Source: Luxibacter massiliensis
Lineage (GTDB): Bacteria; Bacillota; Clostridia; Lachnospirales; Lachnospiraceae
Length of the DNA stretch: 64,000 nucleotides
Direction of reading: 5' to 3'
Assembly (NCBI RefSeq): GCF_900604355.1
Contig: NZ_UWOE01000001.1
Location: 1,612,001 to 1,676,000 of the forward strand
Shown one piece after another: positions 50,069 to 60,061 of this stretch. Position 1 is the stretch's first letter. The number at the start of each line of letters is the position of its first letter. The notes under the pieces were generated by a model. The model saw nothing but the letters and a program-made list of their open reading frames with translations, was not told the origin of the DNA and did no database searches. The position numbers were made by a program, and so were the translations under genes.

Positions 50069-52720
50069 GTGGCAGAATTAACTCCAATGATGCAGCAGTA
50101 TGTGGATACAAAGTCCCAATACCCGGACTGTATTTTATTTTATAGACTAGGCGATTTTTATGAGATGTTTTTTGAGGATGCCATAACAGCATCCAAAGAA
50201 CTGGAAATTACATTGACAGGAAAGAGCTGCGGCCTTGATGAGCGCGCCCCCATGTGCGGCGTTCCCTACCACGCCGTGGAGAGTTATCTGAACAGGCTTG
50301 TCAAAAAGGGGTATAAAGTGGCTATCTGTGAGCAGATGGAAGATCCAAAGCTGACAAAAGGTTTGGTCAAAAGGGATGTAGTCCGCATCGTGACACCAGG
50401 GACAAACCTGGATACCAAATCGCTGGATGAGTCAAAAAATAACTATTTGATGTGCATTGTCTACATAGCTGACAGATATGGGGTTTCTGTGGCAGATATT
50501 ACGACTGGGGATTACTTTGTGACAGAGCTGTCTGACGGGACAGGACTGCTGGACGAAATATATAGGTTTATGCCGTCCGAGATTATATGCAATGAATCTT
50601 TTTATATGAGCGGACTGGACTTAGAGGATCTGAGGGGGCGGCTGGGAATTACGGTCTATACTCTGGAACCATGGTATTTTGACGATGCCATATGTAAAAA
50701 GAAGCTGCTGGAGCATTTTCATGTATCTGCCTTTGCAGGGCTGGGACTGCAGGATTATGACTGCGGGATCATCAGTGCAGGCGCACTTCTGGCGTATCTG
50801 CTGGAAACCCAGAAGAATTCCCTCTCACATCTGACCCACATTACACCCTATACAACTGGAAAATATATGATGCTGGACAGCTCCACGAGAAGGAACCTGG
50901 AGCTGTGTGAGACTCTTCGGGAGAAACAAAAGAGAGGATCACTTCTGTGGGTCCTGGATAAAACAAAGACTGCAATGGGAGCCAGGATGCTCCGCAAATT
51001 TGTAGAACAGCCGCTTATTGAAAAAGATGAAATAGAGAGCCGCCTGGATGCGGTGGAGGAGTTGAAGGACGGAGCTATCCTACGGGAGGAAATCAGGGAG
51101 TACCTGTCCCCGGTTTACGACTTGGAGCGGCTGATAACCAGGATTACATACGGCTCGGCCAATCCGAGGGATCTGACGGCTTTCAAGACCTCCTTAGAAA
51201 TGCTCCCCCATATTCACTGTATACTGGAAGAGCTGGAAAGTCCTCTGCTTACAGATATCCGAGGCCAGCTGGATCCCCTGGAGGACCTATATACACTTGT
51301 ACATAATGCAATTATTGACGACCCTCCGCTGGCTATGAAAGAGGGAGGCATTATCCGCAATGGCTACAATGAGGAGGTAGATACCCTGAGAAATGCCAAG
51401 GCTGACGGCAAGGACTGGCTGGCGAAGCTGGAGGAGAAAGAGCGGGAGACCACAGGCATTAAGAATCTGAAAATCAAATACAATAAAGTATTTGGCTACT
51501 ATCTGGAGGTTACAAACTCTTATAAAAATATGGTGCCTGATTATTATACAAGAAAACAGACACTGGCCAACGCTGAGAGATACATAACTCCAGAATTAAA
51601 AGAACTGGAGGACACGATTCTGGGAGCCGAGGACAAGCTCTATGCTCTGGAATATGAGCTGTACAGTACAGTGAGGAATACGATAGCTTCCCAGGTGGAG
51701 AGAATCCAAAAAACAGCCAGGGCCATAGCCTCCCTGGATGTTTTTGCTTCTTTGGCCCTGGTGGCGGAGCGCAACCGCTATGTGCGGCCCCAAATAAATA
51801 CCCAGGGGGTTATGGATATTAAAGACGGTCGTCATCCGGTGGTGGAAAAGATGATCCCTCATGATATGTTTATTCCGAATGATACATACTTGGATGACAA
51901 AAAACACCGTGTTTCTATTATAACAGGGCCTAATATGGCCGGGAAATCTACTTATATGAGACAGGCGGCCTTAATTGTGCTGATGGCACAGATGGGATCA
52001 TTTGTCCCCGCCGCCGAGGCCAACATAGGACTGGCGGACCGGATTTTTACAAGAGTAGGGGCTTCCGACGACCTGGCGTCAGGGCAGAGTACATTTATGG
52101 TGGAAATGACAGAGGTGGCCAATATTCTGCGCAATGCCACAAATAGAAGCCTTTTAATTCTGGATGAAATCGGGAGGGGTACCAGCACATTTGACGGGCT
52201 CTCTATCGCCTGGGCTGTGGTAGAATATATTTCTGATACAAAACTTTTGGGGGCAAAGACATTGTTTGCCACCCATTATCATGAGCTGACAGAACTGGAG
52301 GGCAAAATTGAGAATGTAAATAATTATTGTATTGCGGTCAAGGAAAAGGGAGATGATATTGTTTTCCTCCGTAAAATCGTGAAAGGCGGCGCAGATAAAA
52401 GCTACGGGATTCAGGTGGCCAAGCTGGCCGGAGTCCCGGACCTTGTCATTGGCCGTGCAAAAGAAATCGTAGAAGAGCTGAGCAATGAGGATATAACAAC
52501 CAGGGTCAGTGAAATTGCCGCGAAGGAACAGGCGGGCAGGAAAAAAAACAGGCCTAAAAAATATGATGAAGTGGATATTGCACAGATGTCTTTGTTTGAC
52601 ACAGTGAAGGATGACGATGTACTTGAAGAGCTGAAAAATATAGATGTAGCAAACTTAACGCCGGTGGATGCCCTTAATATGGTATACCGGCTTCAGAATA
52701 AGCTGAAAAACCGATGGTAG
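50069..52720 (+). CDS. mutS: DNA mismatch repair protein MutS
   Basis: An 883-aa mismatch-recognition ATPase. The mismatch-binding Phe-x-Glu lies in RLGDFYEMFFEDA (about 26-38). The ATPase has GPNMAGKSTYMRQAALIVLM (about 620-639), the ST motif ASGQSTFMVEMTE and Walker B LLILDEIGRGTSTFDG. The C-terminal tail (NIDVANLTPVDALNMVYRLQ) is the dimerisation/beta-clamp region. The start is GTG, with AAAGGAAGAAAAAGC before it. mutL and miaA follow, a conserved order in Firmicutes. Confidence 0.98.
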   Translation: MAELTPMMQQYVDTKSQYPDCILFYRLGDFYEMFFEDAITASKELEITLTGKSCGLDERAPMCGVPYHAVESYLNRLVKKGYKVAICEQMEDPKLTKGLVKRDVVRIVTPGTNLDTKSLDESKNNYLMCIVYIADRYGVSVADITTGDYFVTELSDGTGLLDEIYRFMPSEIICNESFYMSGLDLEDLRGRLGITVYTLEPWYFDDAICKKKLLEHFHVSAFAGLGLQDYDCGIISAGALLAYLLETQKNSLSHLTHITPYTTGKYMMLDSSTRRNLELCETLREKQKRGSLLWVLDKTKTAMGARMLRKFVEQPLIEKDEIESRLDAVEELKDGAILREEIREYLSPVYDLERLITRITYGSANPRDLTAFKTSLEMLPHIHCILEELESPLLTDIRGQLDPLEDLYTLVHNAIIDDPPLAMKEGGIIRNGYNEEVDTLRNAKADGKDWLAKLEEKERETTGIKNLKIKYNKVFGYYLEVTNSYKNMVPDYYTRKQTLANAERYITPELKELEDTILGAEDKLYALEYELYSTVRNTIASQVERIQKTARAIASLDVFASLALVAERNRYVRPQINTQGVMDIKDGRHPVVEKMIPHDMFIPNDTYLDDKKHRVSIITGPNMAGKSTYMRQAALIVLMAQMGSFVPAAEANIGLADRIFTRVGASDDLASGQSTFMVEMTEVANILRNATNRSLLILDEIGRGTSTFDGLSIAWAVVEYISDTKLLGAKTLFATHYHELTELEGKIENVNNYCIAVKEKGDDIVFLRKIVKGGADKSYGIQVAKLAGVPDLVIGRAKEIVEELSNEDITTRVSEIAAKEQAGRKKNRPKKYDEVDIAQMSLFDTVKDDDVLEELKNIDVANLTPVDALNMVYRLQNKLKNRW

Positions 52721-52800
52721 GGCAGGGGATCAGATCCCTGCTGATAAAGCCTGTCCTTTCTCAGGAATGGCCAGGCCCTGTGATAGAAGGAGAGATTTTT

Positions 52801-54792
52801 ATGCCGCATATTCAGGTGTTGGATCAAATTACAATTGATAAAATTGCTGCCGGGGAGGTCATTGAACGTCCGGCGTCTATTGTAAAGGAGCTGGCAGAAA
52901 ACGCCGTTGACGCAAAAGCCACCTCTGTGGTGGTGGAAATCAAAGAGGGAGGTATTTCTTTTATCCGGATCACGGACAATGGGAGCGGGATTCCCAGAGA
53001 GGACGTCCCCTATGCCTTCCTGCGCCATTCCACCAGCAAAATCCGTAGTGTGGATGATCTGGTGCATGTAGGTTCCCTGGGGTTTCGCGGGGAGGCGCTC
53101 TCCAGTATTGCAGCGGTGACAAAGGCTGAGCTGATGACAAAAACAAGGGACGAGGATATGGGGACACGTTATGTAATAGAAGGCGGGCAGGAATTGTCTA
53201 TAGACGAGGCCGGAACGCCTGACGGGACGACTTTTTTGATTAGGCAGCTTTTTTATAATGTGCCTGCAAGAAGGAAGTTTTTGAAAACTCCCATGACAGA
53301 GGCAGGGCATATACAGGATCTTCTCATGAGGCTTGCCCTTTCTCACCCTGAGGTATCTTTCCAATTGATAAACAATGGGCAGGAGAAGCTGCGGACATCC
53401 GGAAACGGAAGGCTTAAGGACGTTATTTATAATATATATGGAAGAGAGGCGGCAGCCAGCTTAATTGAAATAGATTATGAGGCAGGGGGTATGAGAATTA
53501 CAGGGTATCTGGGAAAACCTGCAATCAGCCGGGGCAATAGAAATTTTGAGAATTTTTTTGTGAATGGCAGATATGTGAAAAGCGCTATGCTGTCAAAAGC
53601 GGTGGAAGATGGCTACAGGGATTTCGTCATGCAGCATAAATTCCCTTTTGTCGTACTGCATTTCCAGATGGATGGGGAGGATATCGATATTAACGTACAT
53701 CCCACTAAGATGGAGCTGCGCTTTAAGAGACAGCAGGAAGTATACAATACAGTTTTTGAAGGTGTACACAGGACATTGCAGGAGCCGGAGCTGATTCCCG
53801 TGGTGGATGTGCCTGACCCTCCCCTCAATATACAGGCCCGGCAGAGTCCTTTTTTGCTAAAACCCAGGACAGATGCACTTTTGCCCAGCGATCAAGAGAA
53901 AGGGGCAAAAGGGGTGGCAGAAGCATCTGAACCTAAAGAGAGGGACGAGGAATATTTTCTGGAAAAGATGAAAGAACGGGTACTGGCTTACCACAACCGT
54001 ACTTCTGCCGCAGAGGTGTCCGACACAGGCAAGATTGGCCGCCCTGGGATACAGGTGGACAAAATCCGGCAGGCGGCTGAGAAGTATAAATCTAAAGAGA
54101 TACAGGCAGAAGCACAGCAAATTGTGCGGGAGACAGGCAGTTATGAGGCAAAAATGCCAGAGCCTGCCCAGATAAACCTGTTTCAGGATAATCTTCTCAG
54201 GCGGGACACCAGGGCAGAATACAAATTAATTGGGCAGGTATTTGATACATACTGGCTTGTGGAATATGAGGAAAGCCTGTATATTATAGACCAACATGCC
54301 GCCCATGAGCGTGTACTGTATGAGAGGACCTTGGAAGAAATGAAAACCAGGGACTTTACCTCCCAATATTTAAGTCCCCCTATTATATTAAGCCTTTCCA
54401 TGCAGGAGGCTGAGATTCTCAGAGAAAACAAGGAGAGTTTTGACAGGATCGGATTCGAGATAGAACCTTTTGGGGGCGGAGAGTACGCGGTGCGGGCCGT
54501 GCCGGATAATTTGTTTTGCATTGCCAAAAAAGAACTTCTTATGGAAATGCTGGACGGCCTTGCAGACGGCATTTCCACCTCTATGGCCCCAGAGCTGGTG
54601 GATGAGAAAATAGCCTCCCTCTCATGTAAGGCGGCCGTAAAGGGAAATAGCAGGCTGTCGGCTATGGAGGTGGACAGCCTGATTGGGGAACTGCTTACAT
54701 TGGAGAACCCTTACCATTGCCCACACGGAAGGCCTACGATTATCGCCATGACCAGGCGGGAAATGGAAAAGAAATTTAAGAGGATTGTATAA
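52801..54792 (+). CDS. mutL: DNA mismatch repair protein MutL
   Basis: A 663-aa GHKL ATPase and endonuclease. ATP motifs: ELAENAVDAKATSVVVEI (about 29-46), ITDNGSGIPREDV and VGSLGFRGEALSSIAAV (about 89-105). The metal endonuclease motif DQHAAHERVLYE (DQHA-x2-E-x4-E) is present near residue 498, so it nicks DNA as in species without MutH. HCPHGRPT sits near the end. ATG 52801 follows GAAGGAGAG; a longer frame to 52714 overlaps mutS. miaA starts directly after the stop. Confidence 0.98.
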   Translation: MPHIQVLDQITIDKIAAGEVIERPASIVKELAENAVDAKATSVVVEIKEGGISFIRITDNGSGIPREDVPYAFLRHSTSKIRSVDDLVHVGSLGFRGEALSSIAAVTKAELMTKTRDEDMGTRYVIEGGQELSIDEAGTPDGTTFLIRQLFYNVPARRKFLKTPMTEAGHIQDLLMRLALSHPEVSFQLINNGQEKLRTSGNGRLKDVIYNIYGREAAASLIEIDYEAGGMRITGYLGKPAISRGNRNFENFFVNGRYVKSAMLSKAVEDGYRDFVMQHKFPFVVLHFQMDGEDIDINVHPTKMELRFKRQQEVYNTVFEGVHRTLQEPELIPVVDVPDPPLNIQARQSPFLLKPRTDALLPSDQEKGAKGVAEASEPKERDEEYFLEKMKERVLAYHNRTSAAEVSDTGKIGRPGIQVDKIRQAAEKYKSKEIQAEAQQIVRETGSYEAKMPEPAQINLFQDNLLRRDTRAEYKLIGQVFDTYWLVEYEESLYIIDQHAAHERVLYERTLEEMKTRDFTSQYLSPPIILSLSMQEAEILRENKESFDRIGFEIEPFGGGEYAVRAVPDNLFCIAKKELLMEMLDGLADGISTSMAPELVDEKIASLSCKAAVKGNSRLSAMEVDSLIGELLTLENPYHCPHGRPTIIAMTRREMEKKFKRIV

Positions 54793-55764
54793 ATGAAAAA
54801 ACCGCTGATTATTTTGGCCGGGCCTACTGCAGCCGGCAAAACAAAAACATCTATCAGCCTTGCCAGGGCTGTGGGAGGGGAGATAATTTCTGCTGATTCT
54901 ATGCAGGTGTATAGGCATATGGATATTGGATCGGCCAAGATCCGCCCTAGGGAGATGGAGGGGATCCCCCACCATCTTATAGATGTGCTGGACCCAGAAG
55001 AGGAATTTCATGTAGTACGGTTCCAGCAGATGGCAAAACAGGCTGCCCGGGAGATTTTAAGCAGAGGGAAAATCCCGATTGTTGTAGGAGGGACAGGATT
55101 TTATATTCAGGCCCTTCTATATGACATTGATTTTACGGAAAATGAAGAAGGCCGGGCCTGCAGGGAGCGTCTGGCAGCGCTGGCGGCAAAAGAAGGCGCG
55201 GCTGCCCTGCACCAAATGCTTTATCAGGTGGATCCCAAAGCGGCAGAGGACATCCATGAAAATAATATAAAACGTGTCATCAGGGCATTGGAATTTTACC
55301 AACTGACGGGGAAGAGAATCTCTCAGCATAACGAGGAAGAGAAGAAAAAGGAGTCTCCCTATAACTTCGCTTATTTTGTACTTAGTGACGACAGAGACAG
55401 GCTGTATCAGAGGATAGGCTTAAGGGTGGACAAGATGCTCTCAGAAGGGCTGGTAGAGGAGGTAAGGGCGTTGAAGGACAGAGGCCTTGGGAGGAATATG
55501 GTTTCCATGCAGGGATTGGGATATAAGGAAATCCTGGCTTTCCTGGACGGGGAGATGAGCCTGGATGAAGCTGTCTATATTCTGAAGAGAGACACGCGGC
55601 ACTTTGCCAAAAGGCAGCTTACTTGGTTTAGACGGGAGAGGGACGTGATCTGGCTGAACCAGGGAGACTTTGGCTATCATGAGGAAGAGCTGTTAGAGAG
55701 AATGCTCTCAGAGCTCAAAGACCGCAGAATTATAGGAGAGAATGGAGAAATATATGGAGCTTGA
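54793..55764 (+). CDS. miaA: tRNA dimethylallyltransferase
   Basis: Adds dimethylallyl to A37 of tRNAs reading UNN codons. The 323-aa protein has the P-loop GPTAAGKTKTSISLARA (about 9-25), SADSMQVYRHMDIGSAK (about 35-51), VGGTGFYIQALLYDID, and TRHFAKRQLTWFRRERD near 270. The ATG is immediately after the mutL stop, so translation is coupled. Its product is the substrate of MiaB (46112). Confidence 0.97.
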   Translation: MKKPLIILAGPTAAGKTKTSISLARAVGGEIISADSMQVYRHMDIGSAKIRPREMEGIPHHLIDVLDPEEEFHVVRFQQMAKQAAREILSRGKIPIVVGGTGFYIQALLYDIDFTENEEGRACRERLAALAAKEGAAALHQMLYQVDPKAAEDIHENNIKRVIRALEFYQLTGKRISQHNEEEKKKESPYNFAYFVLSDDRDRLYQRIGLRVDKMLSEGLVEEVRALKDRGLGRNMVSMQGLGYKEILAFLDGEMSLDEAVYILKRDTRHFAKRQLTWFRRERDVIWLNQGDFGYHEEELLERMLSELKDRRIIGENGEIYGA

Positions 55765-57058
55765 GATGAATCAGATATATGAAAAACTGGGTATTAAGGA
55801 GGAAGTGCTTTTGCTTGGCCGACAGGTGGAAGCCGAACTGGCCCCCCGTTTTAAGAAATTTGATGAGACAGCTGAGTACAACCAGCTGAAGGTAATCCAT
55901 GCCATGCAAAAGAACCGCGTCAGTGAAGGGTGTTTCCAGTATGCCAGCGGCTATGGTTACAATGACCCTGGAAGGGATACTCTGGAGGCGGTCTATGCAA
56001 GTACATTCCACACAGAGGCAGCTCTTGTGCGGCCGCAGATTACATGCGGCACACATGCCCTGGCCCTGGCCCTGTCAGCGAACCTGCGCCCCGGGGATGA
56101 ACTTTTGTCCCCTGTAGGCAGGCCATATGATACTTTAGAGGAGGTCATCGGCATCCGCCAGTCAAAGGGTTCACTGGCGGAATACGGGATCACATACAGG
56201 CAGGTGGAGCTTCTGGAGGATGGATATTTTAACTATCCGGCTATTGCCGGGGCGATCCATGAAAAAACAAAGCTTGTGACTATCCAGCGCTCTAAAGGAT
56301 ATCAGACACGCCCCAGCTATTCCGTGGAAAAGATCGGGGAGCTCATTGCGTTTATCAAAGGCATAAAACCAGATATTATTTGTATGGTGGACAACTGTTA
56401 TGGAGAATTTGTGGAAATATATGAACCAAGCGACGTAGGGGCAGATATGGTTGTAGGCTCCCTGATCAAAAACCCAGGCGGCGGGTTGGCTCCCATTGGC
56501 GGCTATATTGCCGGGCGCCAGGATTTAATAGAAAACTGCGCATACCGCCTGACTTCACCAGGGCTGGGAAAGGAAGTAGGGGCCTCCCTGGGGGTAATGC
56601 AGTCCTTTTACCAGGGTTTTTTCCTGGCGCCCACGGTGGTGTGCAGTGCATTAAAAAGCGCCGTGTTTGCAGCAAATATATATGAACGCCTGGGGTTTGG
56701 CGTAATCCCTGGGGGGCATGAATCCAGGCACGACATTATCCAGGCGGTGGAGCTTGGATCTGCGGAGGGAGTCATTGCTTTTTGTAAAGGAATCCAGTCT
56801 GCCGCCCCGGTGGACAGCTATGTAAGTCCAGAACCATGGGCCATGCCAGGTTACGACAGCGATGTGATCATGGCAGCCGGGGCTTTCGTCCAAGGTTCCT
56901 CCATAGAGCTGAGTGCAGACGGCCCCATCAAACCTCCTTATGCCGTATACTTTCAGGGCGGACTGACCTGGCCCCATGGAAAACTGGGAATCTTAAAATC
57001 TTTGCAGAGCATGGCTGACGCAGGGGTGGTTTCCCTTGATATGCTGTCCGCCCGGTAA
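55754..57058 (+). CDS. PLP-dependent YnbB-like protein (aluminium-resistance/methionine gamma-lyase family)
   Basis: A fold-type I PLP protein of about 434 aa. GYGYNDPGRDTLEAVYASTF (about 64-83), CGTHALALALSANLRPGDEL, and the PLP lysine in VVGSLIKNPGGGLAPIGGYI (about 233-252) match the YnbB family, often annotated as aluminium resistance protein. The true substrate is unknown; it is unlike MetY at 19078. Three in-frame ATGs (55742, 55754, 55766) compete; 55754 has GGAG 6 nt before it. The gene overlaps miaA. Confidence 0.85.
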   Translation: MELEMNQIYEKLGIKEEVLLLGRQVEAELAPRFKKFDETAEYNQLKVIHAMQKNRVSEGCFQYASGYGYNDPGRDTLEAVYASTFHTEAALVRPQITCGTHALALALSANLRPGDELLSPVGRPYDTLEEVIGIRQSKGSLAEYGITYRQVELLEDGYFNYPAIAGAIHEKTKLVTIQRSKGYQTRPSYSVEKIGELIAFIKGIKPDIICMVDNCYGEFVEIYEPSDVGADMVVGSLIKNPGGGLAPIGGYIAGRQDLIENCAYRLTSPGLGKEVGASLGVMQSFYQGFFLAPTVVCSALKSAVFAANIYERLGFGVIPGGHESRHDIIQAVELGSAEGVIAFCKGIQSAAPVDSYVSPEPWAMPGYDSDVIMAAGAFVQGSSIELSADGPIKPPYAVYFQGGLTWPHGKLGILKSLQSMADAGVVSLDMLSAR

Positions 57059-57081
57059 AGATAGAGGAGGTAAGAAAAAGT

Positions 57082-58302
57082 ATGCAGAAAATTGCAGTGA
57101 TAGGAGGAGGGCCATCGGGAATGATGGCAGCTATAACGGCTGCCCAGGCAGGCGCAGAGGTATTGATCCTGGAACAGAAGGAAAAGTTGGGTAAAAAGCT
57201 GCTCTCAACAGGTAATGGGAGATGTAATTTTACCAACCTGCACCAGGAACCAATCTGCTACCATTGTGAGGACACGACATTCCCATGGAGAATTGTAGAA
57301 AAATTTAATGTACAGCAGACTGTCTCTTTTTTTCTCAGCCTCGGTGTCTATTCCCGCAACAGGAACGGATATTTATATCCCCAGTCAGACCAGGCCAGCG
57401 CTGTTTTAGAGGTGCTTCGGCTGGAGGCTGAAAGGCTGGGTGTTAAGATACAGACATCTGTCAGGTGTACAGAAATCCTTCCTTCTAAAAAGGGATTTCA
57501 AATCTATACAGACAGAGGGACTGTCCGGGCCGGCAAAGTAGTCTTATCTGCGGGATCCAAGGCCGCGCCTGCCCTGGGATCAGATGGAAGCGGCTATACT
57601 ATGGCCAGGCGCCTGGGGCATACGCTTGTCCCCGTGCTTCCGGCACTGGTACAGTTAAGGTGCAGAGAGACATTTTATAAAAAAATCGCAGGAGTCAGGG
57701 CAAATGGAAGCGTATCTGTCTATATAGACGGGGCCCTCCAGGCAAGGGATCAGGGCGAGATTCAGCTGACAGACTATGGGATTTCAGGGATCCCTGTATT
57801 TCAGGTAAGCAGATATGCATCCATCGGCCTTTTTCAAAAAAAACAGGTTACGGCTGTTTTAAATTTCATGCCTGACTTTACAAAAGAACAGTTTACTGCA
57901 TTTTTAAAGAGGCGCATAGAGGAGAGGCCAGAGAAAAAAATGGAGGATTTTTTCACCGGACTTTTTCACCAGAAGCTTTCTGCCTTGTGGCTGCATATCG
58001 CCCATGTGGATGGGAAAAAGCAGGCGGGAGCCTGTTCAGATCAAGAAATAGAAGGGATGGCTAAGGCTATCTGTTCCCTTGAAACAAAGATACAGGCAGC
58101 CAATCCTTTTGAAAAAGCACAGGTTTGCAGAGGCGGTGTTGCCACAGAGGAGGTCTGCCCTGAAACATTAGAGTCCCTGCGTATCCCGGGACTATATTTT
58201 GCAGGTGAAATCCTGGATGTGGATGGACTCTGCGGAGGATATAACCTTCAGTGGGCCTGGTCCAGCGGATATGTAGCAGGAAAGGCCGCCGCAGGTTCCT
58301 GA
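57082..58302 (+). CDS. HI0933-family NAD(P)/FAD oxidoreductase
   Basis: A 406-aa flavoprotein. The FAD motif AVIGGGPSGMMAAITAAQAG (about 5-24) is followed by EKLGKKLLSTGNGRCNFTN (about 35-53), which defines the HI0933/YhiN/BaiN family. The end, FAGEILDVDGLCGGYNLQWA then SSGYVAG, is also typical. Some family members (BaiN) act on bile-acid intermediates in gut Lachnospiraceae, but most have no known substrate and nothing else here points to bile-acid metabolism. AGAGGAGGTAAGAAAAAGT precedes the ATG. Confidence 0.88.
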   Translation: MQKIAVIGGGPSGMMAAITAAQAGAEVLILEQKEKLGKKLLSTGNGRCNFTNLHQEPICYHCEDTTFPWRIVEKFNVQQTVSFFLSLGVYSRNRNGYLYPQSDQASAVLEVLRLEAERLGVKIQTSVRCTEILPSKKGFQIYTDRGTVRAGKVVLSAGSKAAPALGSDGSGYTMARRLGHTLVPVLPALVQLRCRETFYKKIAGVRANGSVSVYIDGALQARDQGEIQLTDYGISGIPVFQVSRYASIGLFQKKQVTAVLNFMPDFTKEQFTAFLKRRIEERPEKKMEDFFTGLFHQKLSALWLHIAHVDGKKQAGACSDQEIEGMAKAICSLETKIQAANPFEKAQVCRGGVATEEVCPETLESLRIPGLYFAGEILDVDGLCGGYNLQWAWSSGYVAGKAAAGS

Positions 58303-58374
58303 TGGCTGCCGGCGCTTATGATACAAGGGGGAGGTTCCCCGGAAAGGATAGGGGATGTCCCCTTAGTCACAATT

Positions 58375-59964
58375 ATGCTTAGAATTAACCAATTAAAACT
58401 TCATCCCGGCCATACATCAGAAGAGATGGAGCACAAGATTTGTACCTTTCTCCATATAAAAAGAGAAAGCCTGCAGAGTTATCGGATTATAAAACAATCT
58501 GTGGATGCACGTAAAAAACCGGAGGTTTTTTTATCATACGTTATCGATGTAAAAATAAAGCAGGAAGAGGCTGTTTTTAGAAGAATGAAAAAACAGGTTC
58601 AGAAGGCAGAAGAAAAAAAATACCATCTTGTGCGTTGTGGAGGGCAGAGAATGCCGGGCAGGGCCATCATCGCAGGCAGTGGGCCGGCTGGTTTATTCTG
58701 CGCTTACCTGCTTGCAGAAAGAGGGTTCAGGCCCCTTGTTTTAGAGCGGGGAAAATGCGTAGAGCAGAGGCGGCAGGATGTGGAAGCCTTTTGGAGGGAG
58801 GGGTCTCTGGACCCAGATTCTAATGTACAGTTTGGTGAGGGCGGAGCGGGAACTTTTTCCGACGGCAAGCTCAATACACTGGTCAAAGATCCTGCTGGAA
58901 GGAGCCGTTTTGTATTGGAGACATTTGTGCGCCATGGGGCGCCGGAGAGTATCCTGTATGAACAGAAACCACATATCGGGACAGATGTTTTATCAGACGT
59001 AGTCAGAAATATGCGCCAAAGTATCCAGGGTATGGGCGGGGAGGTCCGGTTCATGAGCCAGGTGACAGATATCGGACTGTCAGAGGATACATGCTCCCTG
59101 CGCTCTGTCATAGTAAATGGGCAGGAGGAAATCCCCGCCGGCCTGTTAGTCCTTGCAATTGGGCACAGCGCCAGGGATACTTTTGAAATGCTTTCCAAAA
59201 GGGCCCTTGAAATGCAGGCTAAATCCTTTGCCGTGGGAGTGAGGATAGAGCATCCACAGTCCATGATAACAAAGTGCCAATATGGCAGAGAGGAATATCC
59301 GGGACTTCCAGCTGCATCCTACAAGCTGGCAAAGCAGCTGGCCAATGGGAGGGGAGCCTATACATTCTGCATGTGTCCCGGCGGATATGTAGTCAATGCA
59401 TCCTCCGAGAAAGGCCGCCTTGCCGTCAACGGCATGAGTTATCATGCAAGGGACGGCGTCAATGCCAACAGTGCAGTGATTGTCACGGTCACTCCAAAAG
59501 ATTACGGAGAGGGGCATCCCCTTGCTGGGGTTAAGTTCCAGCAGGATTTGGAAGAGCGGGCCTTCAGGCAGGGAGGGGGACGTATCCCTGTGCAGTGCTT
59601 CGGTGATTTCTGCCGCAATGAGCCAATGAAAAGCCTGGGAGGGATTTTGCCACAGATGAAGGGAACCTATGCACTGGCGAATGTCAGGGACATTTTTCCA
59701 GATAATATTGCAGAGTCCCTGGAGCAGGGGATTTTGGCCATGGACAAAAAAATACCAGGTTTTGCAAGGGCAGACGCAGTACTGTCCGGGGTAGAGAGCA
59801 GGACTTCTTCCCCTGTCCGGCTGCCTAGAAACCAGGAATTTGAAAGTAACATAAGAGGGATTTATCCTTGCGGCGAGGGGGCAGGATATGCTGGCGGGAT
59901 TACCTCGGCGGCAATGGACGGGATGAAAACAGCAGAGGCAGTTATCCAGAAATACAGGCCTTAG
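58375..59964 (+). CDS. FAD-dependent dehydrogenase-like protein, uncharacterised
   Basis: A protein of about 529 aa. An N-terminal ferredoxin-like domain (about 1-85, LRINQLKLHPGHTSEEMEHK) is followed by a FAD domain: IAGSGPAGLFCAYLLAERGF (about 100-119), then VQFGEGGAGTFSDGKLNTLV (about 151-170). The C-terminal loop is CGEGAGYAGGITSAAMDG. This is the family annotated as NAD(FAD)-utilising dehydrogenase, function unknown. The ATG at 58375 fits the conserved start but lacks a clear ribosome site; the frame is open to 58318. Confidence 0.85.
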   Translation: MLRINQLKLHPGHTSEEMEHKICTFLHIKRESLQSYRIIKQSVDARKKPEVFLSYVIDVKIKQEEAVFRRMKKQVQKAEEKKYHLVRCGGQRMPGRAIIAGSGPAGLFCAYLLAERGFRPLVLERGKCVEQRRQDVEAFWREGSLDPDSNVQFGEGGAGTFSDGKLNTLVKDPAGRSRFVLETFVRHGAPESILYEQKPHIGTDVLSDVVRNMRQSIQGMGGEVRFMSQVTDIGLSEDTCSLRSVIVNGQEEIPAGLLVLAIGHSARDTFEMLSKRALEMQAKSFAVGVRIEHPQSMITKCQYGREEYPGLPAASYKLAKQLANGRGAYTFCMCPGGYVVNASSEKGRLAVNGMSYHARDGVNANSAVIVTVTPKDYGEGHPLAGVKFQQDLEERAFRQGGGRIPVQCFGDFCRNEPMKSLGGILPQMKGTYALANVRDIFPDNIAESLEQGILAMDKKIPGFARADAVLSGVESRTSSPVRLPRNQEFESNIRGIYPCGEGAGYAGGITSAAMDGMKTAEAVIQKYRP

Positions 59965-60061
59965 AAAGTGACTTCACAAAAAATTAAGAATGCAGACCCT
60001 ATACATGATTTTTAATTTATGCTAAAATAAATCATTGTATTGTGTTATCGGCAGTCCCTGT

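Noticed and set aside
57082..58302. Bile-acid enzyme BaiN
   Set aside because: The HI0933 family is broad, and no other bai gene or bile-acid context is in the window.
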